A stretch of DNA of 64,000 bases from UBA2988 sp965237965 (lineage in GTDB: Bacteria; Gemmatimonadota; Gemmatimonadetes; Longimicrobiales; Gaopeijiaceae), in assembly GCA_965237965.1 (NCBI GenBank), contig CBDEGT010000003.1:620001-684000 (forward strand), read 5' to 3'. Within the stretch, counting starts at the first letter, position 1; every line of letters begins with the position of its first letter. The notes beneath the pieces are model-generated. The model ran no database searches and was not told the DNA's origin. It worked only from the letters and a program-made list of their open reading frames with translations. Shown piece by piece: positions 7,824 through 14,465 of the stretch. The position numbers were made by a program, and so were the translations under genes.

Positions 7824-9146
7824 TCATAGCTCCCTCCCCAGGATCGCTTCCAGCTCTGCCTTCGCCATCACGTAGTCGTAGCGCGAGTCCACGAGATTCA
7901 CGCGCGCCTGGTCGAGCGCGATCTGGCTGGTGAGGACGTCCAGCACCGTCGCCACCCCCACCCGGTAGCGCTCCCGCACCACGCGCAGGTCCTCCTCGGC
8001 AACCGCCACGGCTTCCACCGCGATCTCGATGGCCGTCGAAGCCGTGGCAAGCGCGTACAGCGCGCCGTCAGCCTCCTGGCGCGCGGCCAGACGCGCGTCC
8101 TCCTCCTGGAGGCGCGCCACGTTCCGACTTTCCTCCGCGCGAGCGATGTTCGACTCCCGCTGAAAGCCGTTGAAGATCGGATAGCTCGCCGAGAGAGAGA
8201 GACTCCAGCTGGTGCTACCGCCGTCGAAGGACGCGGCCTCGTTGGCCCAGCTGTATCCGGACGAGATCCGCAGGGTGGGCAGATAGGCGGTGCGCGCTGC
8301 CGAGAACGCGGCCGAGGCAGCTCCAGCGCCGGCCTGGGCAGCCTGCACGCCGGGCGAGCTCGTCTCGGCGGCCTCGAGCACTTCGGCCTCGGTGAGCGGC
8401 AGGGGTGCGGGCTCGAGGTCCACCGGAGGGGCGGGCTCGACCGGCTGCTTCTCCCCGATCTGACGTGCGAGCGCGAACCGCGCCGCCCGCGTTCCGGTCT
8501 CGGCCTGGAGCACGGCTTGACGCGCGTTCACCATCTCCAAGCGAGCGCGGAGCGTGTCCGACGTCGTGGCGAGCCCGACCAGGGCCTGCCGTCGGGTCAT
8601 TCCCATGCTCTCCTCGGCCTGACGCAGCCTCGCGTTCGCCACTTCGAGCTGCTCGCCTTGGCGGAGCGCGGCGAAGAAGATCTGCTTGGTCCGCAGGATC
8701 ACCTGGAAGCGCTGATCTTCGTGCCGCGCCTCGGCCGCCCGGAGCTCGGCGCCGCTACGATCGAGCTCGGCCATCCGGCGCCCTCCGGTGAACAGGTCGT
8801 ACCCGGCCGAGATCCCGGCGTTGTAGGAGTCCGAACTCCCCGACACGATCCGGTCGGTGGCCGCATCGAACCGCTCCGAGCTCCGGAGTGACGCACCCGA
8901 ACTCGCTGAAAGCGACGGAAGGAACGCGCCGTACGCGGTCCGCCGACCGCTCGCAGCATTCTCCACCTGCTGGTTCGCCTGCGCCATCACTGGGCTCCGC
9001 TCGAGCGCGCGGGACAATGCCTCCTCGAGCGTGATCGGGACGACCGTGGGTTCGATCTGCTGGGCGGCAGCCGGACGCCCCACCGACACGGTCACCCCGA
9101 CCGCGATGACCTGAAACGACCGCGGCCAAGTAAGAACGGATGTCAT
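7824..9146 (-). CDS. TolC-family outer-membrane channel
   Basis: Encodes 440 residues. The signal peptide has a likely cut AAA|QQIE. The two halves each carry long amphipathic helices with the family look: LEEALSRALERSPVMAQANQ near the start, and LDVLTSQIALDQARVNLVDS near the end. The protein should trimerise into an outer-membrane channel with a periplasmic tunnel and dock to the adaptor at 5559-7100. It sits 18 bp after the Spy-like gene and 22 bp before the ATPase gene. Confidence 0.93.
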   Translation of the reverse strand: MTSVLTWPRSFQVIAVGVTVSVGRPAAAQQIEPTVVPITLEEALSRALERSPVMAQANQQVENAASGRRTAYGAFLPSLSASSGASLRSSERFDAATDRIVSGSSDSYNAGISAGYDLFTGGRRMAELDRSGAELRAAEARHEDQRFQVILRTKQIFFAALRQGEQLEVANARLRQAEESMGMTRRQALVGLATTSDTLRARLEMVNARQAVLQAETGTRAARFALARQIGEKQPVEPAPPVDLEPAPLPLTEAEVLEAAETSSPGVQAAQAGAGAASAAFSAARTAYLPTLRISSGYSWANEAASFDGGSTSWSLSLSASYPIFNGFQRESNIARAEESRNVARLQEEDARLAARQEADGALYALATASTAIEIAVEAVAVAEEDLRVVRERYRVGVATVLDVLTSQIALDQARVNLVDSRYDYVMAKAELEAILGREL

Positions 9147-9164
9147 TCAGGTATTCCCGATTCG

Positions 9165-9644
9165 TCAGCCGCCACCGTCGCGCCGCCTGCGGTCGTTTTC
9201 GGCGAGGATGGAGTCGTAGTCGGTCGCCTGTGCGGGCGTCATGAGTTGCCTGATCGCGGCCCGCGAGCTGTCGATGAGAGCGCGGAAGCGCGGGTCGTAC
9301 ACCTCCTCGAAGACATCTTCGGCCGCCTTCATGTCGTCGTAGAGCGAGTCGATCAGAGGCTCGCTGAACAGCGCCCGCGCGGCTTCACGTCGACGGGCGG
9401 TGATCGCCTCGGCTTCGGCCAGCTGATCCGCGTCGAGGGCCGGCTCCACCCGATGGAACAGCCCCCTGCGTCGTCGCCCGCGGTCCTCGGCCCCGGCCCG
9501 CGCCGCGTCGGTCGCTGTTTCCACCGCCGGGGCCGTGGCAAGGCGCCGATCCCACGCCACCCCGAGCAGGAAGCCCGCAACCAGAACGAGCCCCAGGATC
9601 GCCCCGGTGACCAAACGCGCGCGCTGAAAGCCCTCGATCGACAT
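9165..9644 (-). CDS. Membrane-anchored Spy/CpxP-like periplasmic protein
   Basis: Encodes 159 residues: one N-terminal membrane helix (LVTGAILGLVLVAGFLLGVA, about 11-30) and then a charged helical periplasmic part with the pattern of periplasmic metal-sensor or chaperone proteins (FRALIDSSRAAIRQLMTPAQ near the end). In related proteins this LTPAQ-like segment belongs to the Spy/CpxP/CnrX fold. No His/Met-rich metal site is visible. It lies 9 bp after the putative anti-sigma gene and 18 bp before the TolC-type gene, so it is probably a stress sensor or chaperone of the same response. Confidence 0.7.
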   Translation of the reverse strand: MSIEGFQRARLVTGAILGLVLVAGFLLGVAWDRRLATAPAVETATDAARAGAEDRGRRRRGLFHRVEPALDADQLAEAEAITARRREAARALFSEPLIDSLYDDMKAAEDVFEEVYDPRFRALIDSSRAAIRQLMTPAQATDYDSILAENDRRRRDGGG

Positions 9645-9653
9645 CGCTCGCCC

Positions 9654-10037
9654 CTACCTGTCGAAGGCCTCGTTGACCAGCACGATCCCGCCGTCCGGGC
9701 CCGTGGTCTCGAACGACGGCATCTCCGGAGCCTCCACGCCCGCCGCCAGCGTCTCGGCCATGTCCACGTACGCGACGGGCGGGGGGCTCACGCGCTCGCG
9801 CAGCAGCATCATGCCCGCCAGCACAGCGGTCGCCACGGCGGCGGGTACCAGCGCCCGCCACCAGGAGACCATCACGTCGCTGATGGTCACGCTGGCGGCG
9901 CGGCGGCGCCGAGCCAGCTCAGGGCCGGCCGAGTTGACAACCCAGCGATGAAAGCGGTGCCAGTAGCCGGGATCCGCTCCCTCCGGATCGAGCGTCGACA
10001 ACAGCTCGCGGGTCCGGACATCGACCTGGTCGTTCAT
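9654..10037 (-). CDS. Single-pass membrane protein, probable anti-sigma factor
   Basis: Encodes 127 residues. An acidic cytoplasmic N-terminus of about 60 residues is followed by an arginine cluster (ELARRRRAAS), one membrane helix (about 66-85, ALVPAAVATAVLAGMMLL) and a short acidic periplasmic tail. There is no Cys, so it is not the zinc-binding type. The call rests on topology and position: it starts 8 bp after the ECF sigma gene, and ATG 10037 follows AGGTGATCCG. It may instead be an unrelated membrane protein of the pump operon. Confidence 0.6.
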   Translation of the reverse strand: MNDQVDVRTRELLSTLDPEGADPGYWHRFHRWVVNSAGPELARRRRAASVTISDVMVSWWRALVPAAVATAVLAGMMLLRERVSPPPVAYVDMAETLAAGVEAPEMPSFETTGPDGGIVLVNEAFDR

Positions 10038-10045
10038 CGGATCAC

Positions 10046-10621
10046 CTATCCGGCCCTTTCGCCCGGGTCGAGTGGTAGGAGCGCCGTCAGTGCGCTCCGC
10101 AGCGCCTTGCGCGCGAAGTGGAGATGGGAGCGAACGGTCCCCGAGGGGAGCTCCAGTCGGTCCGCGATATCCTTGTGCTTCCAACCCTCCAGATCGTGCA
10201 TCAGGACGATCTGACGCTGAATCTCGGTGAGCTCACCGAGCGCCTCAACGAGGTCCCGCTCAAGCTCGGCTGCCTCCATGTCGAGGTCGGGGGTCGGGGT
10301 CCGGGACCGAGCCATTTCGGGGACGGGGTCGGTGCCCCTCAACACCTCCCTCCGCACCAAGTTACGGGCCCGATTACGGACGATCGTCATCAGCCAACCG
10401 GCGAAGCGATCCGGGTCGCGGCACTCCTCGATCCGCTGGAGCGACACCAGGAACGATTCCTGAGCCGCGTCCTCCGCATCCTCATGGCGCCGCGTAACCG
10501 ACAAGGCGACTACGTACACCGACCTCATATACCGCTCGACGAGGGCCCCGAACGCATCCGCGTCCCCTCCTCGGGTGCGCTCGACCAGCACGCGATCAGG
10601 CAGATCGCGCAGCGTCGCCAA
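10046..10621 (-). CDS. RNA polymerase sigma factor, ECF subfamily
   Basis: Encodes 191 residues. Region 2 (about 20-90) has DAEDAAQESFLVSLQRI and RFAGWLMTIVRNRARNLV. Region 4 (about 125-180) has EGWKHKDIADRLELPSGTVR. The two regions are joined by an acidic linker. It probably switches on the operon in which it is the second gene: Spy-like, sigma, membrane protein, Spy-like, TolC, ABC ATPase, adaptor, permease. The gap to the upstream Spy-like gene is 83 bp, so a promoter of its own is possible there. Confidence 0.92.
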   Translation of the reverse strand: MATLRDLPDRVLVERTRGGDADAFGALVERYMRSVYVVALSVTRRHEDAEDAAQESFLVSLQRIEECRDPDRFAGWLMTIVRNRARNLVRREVLRGTDPVPEMARSRTPTPDLDMEAAELERDLVEALGELTEIQRQIVLMHDLEGWKHKDIADRLELPSGTVRSHLHFARKALRSALTALLPLDPGERAG

Positions 10622-10704
10622 AGTCAGGACACGGGCCTGAGGGGGTGTGTTGAACCGCCTCCCCGAAGGCTGGTCGGATCGGCCATCCCGCTGCGGGCGC
10701 CCTA

Positions 10705-11388
10705 TCAGCGAACGGGACCTGAGCGCCTCATGCCCCCTCCGCGGCGTGCGCCCGCCCGAACTCCGTCCCGCCAGCCCTGCAGGTACGCCTGGGCCATGGA
10801 GGCGGGGCCGAAGCCACCCCCGAATCGATCCCGACCGATCCCGGCGCCGCGACGGCCGGCGGGACCTCGGGGTCCGTCGCGGAACCTTTGCGGGCCAGGC
10901 CCAGCGCGCTGGCCCCGCAGTCGACGTCGAATCAGAGGAGCAAGCCGATCACGCTGGTCCCGCGTCAGGACCTGCTCGTAACGCTCGCGCTGGGCCTCGC
11001 GCGCTTCACGACCGCTTTCCATGAGCTCCCGCATCCGTTCCCTGATCTGGAGCTCCCGCATCCGTTCCCTGATCTGCTCCCGGTCATCACCCGCTTCTTC
11101 GCGCAGCAGCTCTGCCTGCTCCCGGAGGTCCGCCTCGCTCCGGTCGATCTCCGAACGTAATTCCTCGAGCTCACGGATCTGATCGGTCGAGAGCTCGAGC
11201 GTATCGCGTCGCTCCAACGCGAGCGCGATCACCCGCTCCAGTCGCGGACCCATCCCCCGTCCGCCCAGTGATGAGCCCGGTCCAAGGCCCGCACCCGGCC
11301 GGGCCGGACCGGGACGCTGTGCTGAAAGGGGTGCCGCCATCGCCAGCGCAGTCATCGTCAACAATGCGATCGTATGTGTCTTCTTCAT
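10705..11388 (-). CDS. Spy/CpxP-like periplasmic protein
   Basis: Encodes 227 residues. The signal peptide is cut at LSA|QRPG. The central part is a long, highly charged helix (about 60-150) with the pattern LSTDQIRELEELRSEIDRSE, followed by LTRDQRDRLAPL, the LTxxQ element typical of Spy/CpxP chaperones and heavy-metal sensors. The C-terminus is Arg/Gly-rich. An exact 27-bp duplication inside the gene repeats nine residues of the helix. It is the first gene of the efflux operon; ATG 11388 is chosen because it opens the signal peptide. Confidence 0.72.
   Translation of the reverse strand: MKKTHTIALLTMTALAMAAPLSAQRPGPARPGAGLGPGSSLGGRGMGPRLERVIALALERRDTLELSTDQIRELEELRSEIDRSEADLREQAELLREEAGDDREQIRERMRELQIRERMRELMESGREAREAQRERYEQVLTRDQRDRLAPLIRRRLRGQRAGPGPQRFRDGPRGPAGRRGAGIGRDRFGGGFGPASMAQAYLQGWRDGVRAGARRGGGMRRSGPVR
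11023..11076 (-). repeat. Exact 27-bp tandem duplication inside the Spy-like gene
   Basis: Two identical 27-bp units (11023-11049 and 11050-11076) encode a repeated nine-residue helix segment, IRERMREL plus one linker residue. Because the unit is a multiple of three, the frame is kept and the helix is lengthened by nine residues, about two and a half turns. Confidence 0.9.
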
Positions 11389-11550
11389 GGTAGCAGTCCC
11401 TCGTGGTTGATCGGGCGCGGCCACCCGATCGGTGCCGTGTAACGCCCGGCACGTTCTCAGGAGTCTCGTCGCATCATGTCGACGAATGGACTCTCATGGC
11501 CGCCCAATCGTTAAAGGGCGCCATCCGCGGAATTCGTCGCCCGCGGCGCT

Positions 11551-12141
11551 TCAGATCCCCTTGCCGCCCTTCTTGCGTGTGTCCGGAAAGACCTCGCGGC
11601 GCCCCTCGCGATCCCGGTATGGGCGGGCTCTCGCGAACAGGCCCGCAAGCTCGTCGTCCGTCAAATCGTCAATCGTGTGCCCGCATGCAAGCAGCTCACG
11701 GGCTGGCCGCTCCGGATCGGCGGCGCGAATGAAGACCAGGTGGAGCAGCGGAGCTCGAGCGTCCCCGCCCGTGCCCGACGACGTGCGACCGCTCTCTCGA
11801 ACGATCCACCGCTCACCGCCGAACTCGAGGGCGCGGCTACGAACCTCGACGAGCGGGACCGGACCGCGTGCACATGACGCCTCCTGGGGCCGGGCCGGCG
11901 TCGGGCGCGGGGACTCCCGGCTACGACCCCCGTCGCCCCTACCGGTCGACGGCGAAGGCACGGACCCGCCTGGTCGGTCAGGCGGGGCTCCGGGAGGTGC
12001 CGAGGGCGGCTCCGACGCGCCGGGGAGCCTCGCGGGAACCGGCCGGGTCGGTGCCGGATCCGACGGGGGCTGCACGCTCGGGGAGCTGGGCGGCCCCTCG
12101 TCGAGCGTGCCTCGCGGAGGTTCAGCGTGTGGGGTGATCAT
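11551..12141 (-). CDS. Conserved-looking hypothetical protein with Pro-rich N-terminus
   Basis: Encodes up to 196 residues. The first 90 or so are disordered and rich in Pro, Ser and Gly. The C-terminal 90 look folded, with two beta strands (VEVRSRALEFGGERWIVRES), a strand LLHLVFIR, and an acidic helix near TIDDLTDDELAGLF. No known family was recognised, and the true start may lie well inside the Pro-rich part. It has its own space between the Spy-like gene and the PTPS gene, both on the same strand. Confidence 0.5.
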   Translation of the reverse strand: MITPHAEPPRGTLDEGPPSSPSVQPPSDPAPTRPVPARLPGASEPPSAPPGAPPDRPGGSVPSPSTGRGDGGRSRESPRPTPARPQEASCARGPVPLVEVRSRALEFGGERWIVRESGRTSSGTGGDARAPLLHLVFIRAADPERPARELLACGHTIDDLTDDELAGLFARARPYRDREGRREVFPDTRKKGGKGI

Positions 12142-12202
12142 GAGCGAGCACTGGAATCATACACGATCGCATAGACCAGGCGAGCGCCCGCGCTGATCGC
12201 GC

Positions 12203-12604
12203 TCACCCTTCCCAGACTGCAGCGGGCCCTGCGCTCTCCGCCACTCGCACGCGTACCAGCCGTGCGGGTGGTGGGATCCGGTCCTCCATCTGGACCCAGA
12301 GCCAGCGGGCCAGGGCCTCGGTCGAGGGCTGTACGCGACCATCGGTGAACACCTGCCGATTCAGGTCCCCTTGGTCCAGCGGATCCACAACCCCCGCCAG
12401 CGCAGCATCCAGCGCGTCCAGATCCACGACGAAGCCGTAGGCATCCATCTCGCCCCGCACTGAGACCGTCACGGCGTAATCGTGCACGTGAGGGTCCGCC
12501 ACCGGACCGAACGCCTGGCGGTTGCGCTCCGCAGACCACTCGGACCGCCGGTAGCGGTGCGAAGCGCTGAAGCGCACGGTCCGTTCGAGCACGACCTCGG
12601 ACAC
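12203..12604 (-). CDS. 6-pyruvoyl-tetrahydropterin synthase/QueD-like protein lacking the catalytic Cys
   Basis: Encodes 133 residues. The family core is clear: FSASHRY near the start supplies the first zinc histidine, HVHDYAV the other two, and VRVAESAG near the end the substrate-binding glutamate. Relative to classic enzymes, where the sequence reads FGxC before the HGH pair, this protein reads FGPV, so the catalytic Cys is replaced and no Cys exists in the chain. It may carry out another pterin reaction or have lost activity. GTG 12604 is chosen because the conserved core begins just after it. No other queuosine or folate gene is nearby. The divergent gene at 12744 begins 139 bp away. Confidence 0.75.
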   Translation of the reverse strand: MSEVVLERTVRFSASHRYRRSEWSAERNRQAFGPVADPHVHDYAVTVSVRGEMDAYGFVVDLDALDAALAGVVDPLDQGDLNRQVFTDGRVQPSTEALARWLWVQMEDRIPPPARLVRVRVAESAGPAAVWEG

Positions 12605-12743
12605 CGCCTTACCCTCGCAAAGTGCGGGTTGGACTGATCGAACCTCCGCCCACCGTTCCCGTGTAAGGTAATCACACAGCGTGCCGGCCCGCGGGGTGGA
12701 CACCACGATCACGCTGGTGGGAGATAGCGAGCCAGGACCCTCG

Positions 12744-13091
12744 ATGGGACGATACGACGACATCACGCCGGATCAGCTCCGAGCCGAACTGCTCAGGTTC
12801 GCCGAATCGATCCACCGGATGGACCAGGAAGATCTGCTGTTGCGGGCTTCCCCGCGCATCCTGAAACTCCTGGGGGAGCTGCGGCAGATGCTGTTCGCCT
12901 TCGAGATCCGGGCCGCCCGACATCTAGGCGGCAGGGACCTTCCGGGGACCACGCGACGGACCGTCGGGGAGGGCGTCGTACCCTTCGACCAGGAATCCCT
13001 CCGCATCGTGCGCGAGGCCCTCGAACGGGAAAAGGAGTTGCAGGACGAGCTGGAACGTCGTTTCTTGGATCCCGAGGAGGGAAAGGACTGA
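12744..13091 (+). CDS. Hypothetical helical protein
   Basis: Encodes 115 residues, nearly all predicted helix and strongly charged: DQLRAELLRFAESIHRMDQE near the start, and a Glu/Arg-rich end (EREKELQDELERRF). It has no signal peptide, membrane segment or Cys, so it is probably cytoplasmic. ATG 12744 opens a typical coding stretch; sequence upstream in the same frame overlaps the divergent PTPS region. It may share a promoter with the next gene, 85 bp downstream. No family was recognised. Confidence 0.55.
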   Translation: MGRYDDITPDQLRAELLRFAESIHRMDQEDLLLRASPRILKLLGELRQMLFAFEIRAARHLGGRDLPGTTRRTVGEGVVPFDQESLRIVREALEREKELQDELERRFLDPEEGKD

Positions 13092-13176
13092 CCGCGCGGC
13101 GGCCGGCTCCACCGGCTGCCTCTCCTCCGCCGGCATACGCCGGAGCGGCCTCACCCGGAACGGTCGGCCCGTCACT

Positions 13177-13659
13177 ATGGCTTCTCCCAAGCCCACGCCG
13201 GCTAAGCAAGCGAACCGGGAGTATGCTCAACTCCTGCGGATGCACGACCGGCTCGTGGTGCAGTTGCAGCGTGTCCGCGATGAGTTGGTGGCGCCGCTGA
13301 CCGCCGGTCTCATGCGTGAGATCCGAAACCGAACGGGCGACTCCCCGCAGGAGGCCATGGGCGAGGTCGTGAAGCAGGTGGAGGAAGCGATTCGGACACT
13401 CAAGATGTTCGAGTCGCACTTACAGGCCGGTGCAGCCGCCGGCGGCAGTGACGAGTTTGCCGTCGACGGGATCTCGAACCTGCCTGCCCCGCTGGCCCGC
13501 TTCCTCTCCGAGCGCAGCCAGTACCCAGGCTTCAAGTACGACGTGATCCAGGACGAGGTACGCGGCTGGGTGATCCGCTGGAAAGAATACACCCACCGCG
13601 GCACGGTCCGGGGATACGGCCAGTTCTATGAGCGGCCATACGCCTGGCTGGACGAGTGA
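13177..13659 (+). CDS. Hypothetical cytoplasmic protein
   Basis: Encodes 160 residues. A Lys/Pro-rich start is followed by a coiled-coil-like stretch (about 15-85, RMHDRLVVQLQRVRDEL) and a compact C-terminal part with conserved-looking aromatics (GWVIRWKEYTHRGTVRGYGQ, then FYERPYAWLDE). No signal peptide is present. The stop codon is followed at once by an inverted-repeat unit (13660-13777). Function unknown. Confidence 0.6.
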   Translation: MASPKPTPAKQANREYAQLLRMHDRLVVQLQRVRDELVAPLTAGLMREIRNRTGDSPQEAMGEVVKQVEEAIRTLKMFESHLQAGAAAGGSDEFAVDGISNLPAPLARFLSERSQYPGFKYDVIQDEVRGWVIRWKEYTHRGTVRGYGQFYERPYAWLDE

Positions 13660-13777
13660 GGGCGCTGAAATCCGGCTGATACGGTGTCAGGCTTGCGCGC
13701 GGCTCTCTGCGCCGTACTGCCAAGTACGCCCCACTCGCCGTGCTCGCCTTCCTGGTATCAGTCGGATTTGAGGCGCC
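13660..13777. repeat. Inverted-repeat unit between convergent genes
   Basis: The arms 13660-13682 and 13755-13777 are imperfect inverted repeats sharing GGCGC, AAATCCG and CTGATAC blocks. Between them, 13713-13728 forms a perfect small hairpin (CGTACT, loop GCCA, AGTACG). The unit starts on the base after one stop codon and ends 19 bp before the stop of the convergent HNH gene. It could be a dispersed palindromic repeat or a structured bidirectional terminator; no T-run supports a classical intrinsic terminator. Confidence 0.6.
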
Positions 13778-13796
13778 CTCCTACGCACCGCCGCTT

Positions 13797-14363
13797 TCAG
13801 CGCGCCTTGCCCCGCAGGATGTCCACGGTGTCCCTCCCATAGAACATCCCGATCCACCTCGCCTGGATCGGTGTGACCCGCCGCACCGCCCAGACGAGGT
13901 GCACGTAGTTGGGCTCGCCGGGACTTGTGAGCAGCGCCATCCCGGCCTCCGCCGGCAAACGATTCCCCTTCCGGTTGTTGCAGGGCGAGCAGGACGTGAC
14001 GACGTTCGCCCACTTGTTCTCGCCGCCGCGCGAGATGGGCAGCACGTGATCGCGAGTCAGAAACTGACGCCCCCGAAGCTCACCCTTGTGCCGTCCACAG
14101 TACTGGCACGAGTAGTCGTCCCGCGCGAAGAGGAACGTGTTGGTGACCTGGCGGCGGAAACGGCGCGGCACCCGGACGTAGCGTACCAGCCGAATTACCG
14201 AGGGACAGGGTAGCTGAGTGGAGGCGGAGCGGAAGACACGCCGCCCGTCTACCTCAAGGATCTCCGCCTTGTGGTCCAGCACGAGACGGACGGCCCTGCG
14301 GGTGGGTACGATCGTGAGCGGCTCGAACGAAGCGTTCAGTGCGAGACAGCTCATACTCCCCAT
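13797..14363 (-). CDS. HNH endonuclease
   Basis: Encodes 188 residues. The C-terminal half has a first zinc pair (CQYCGRH), the HNH core RDHVLPISRGGENKWANVV and a second pair CSPCNNRKG. The N-terminal half (LALNASFEPLTIVPTRRAV) is shared by a widespread family of stand-alone HNH proteins, about 170-190 residues long, found in many free-living bacteria, so this is not evidence of a mobile intron. It follows PriA on the same strand after a 102-bp gap. Its biological role is unknown. Confidence 0.88.
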   Translation of the reverse strand: MGSMSCLALNASFEPLTIVPTRRAVRLVLDHKAEILEVDGRRVFRSASTQLPCPSVIRLVRYVRVPRRFRRQVTNTFLFARDDYSCQYCGRHKGELRGRQFLTRDHVLPISRGGENKWANVVTSCSPCNNRKGNRLPAEAGMALLTSPGEPNYVHLVWAVRRVTPIQARWIGMFYGRDTVDILRGKAR

Positions 14364-14465
14364 CGCGGCGATCCACGGAATCGGCCGGTGCTCGTCACCG
14401 ACCCGCTCGTGAGAGCAAGATACCCAGCGCCGAAAGGGATGGTCAACGGGACACTGCGGACCGTT

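Noticed and set aside
13797..14363. HNH gene as a homing endonuclease or intron marker
   Set aside because: It belongs to a common stand-alone HNH family and sits in ordinary operon context with no intron or intein around it.
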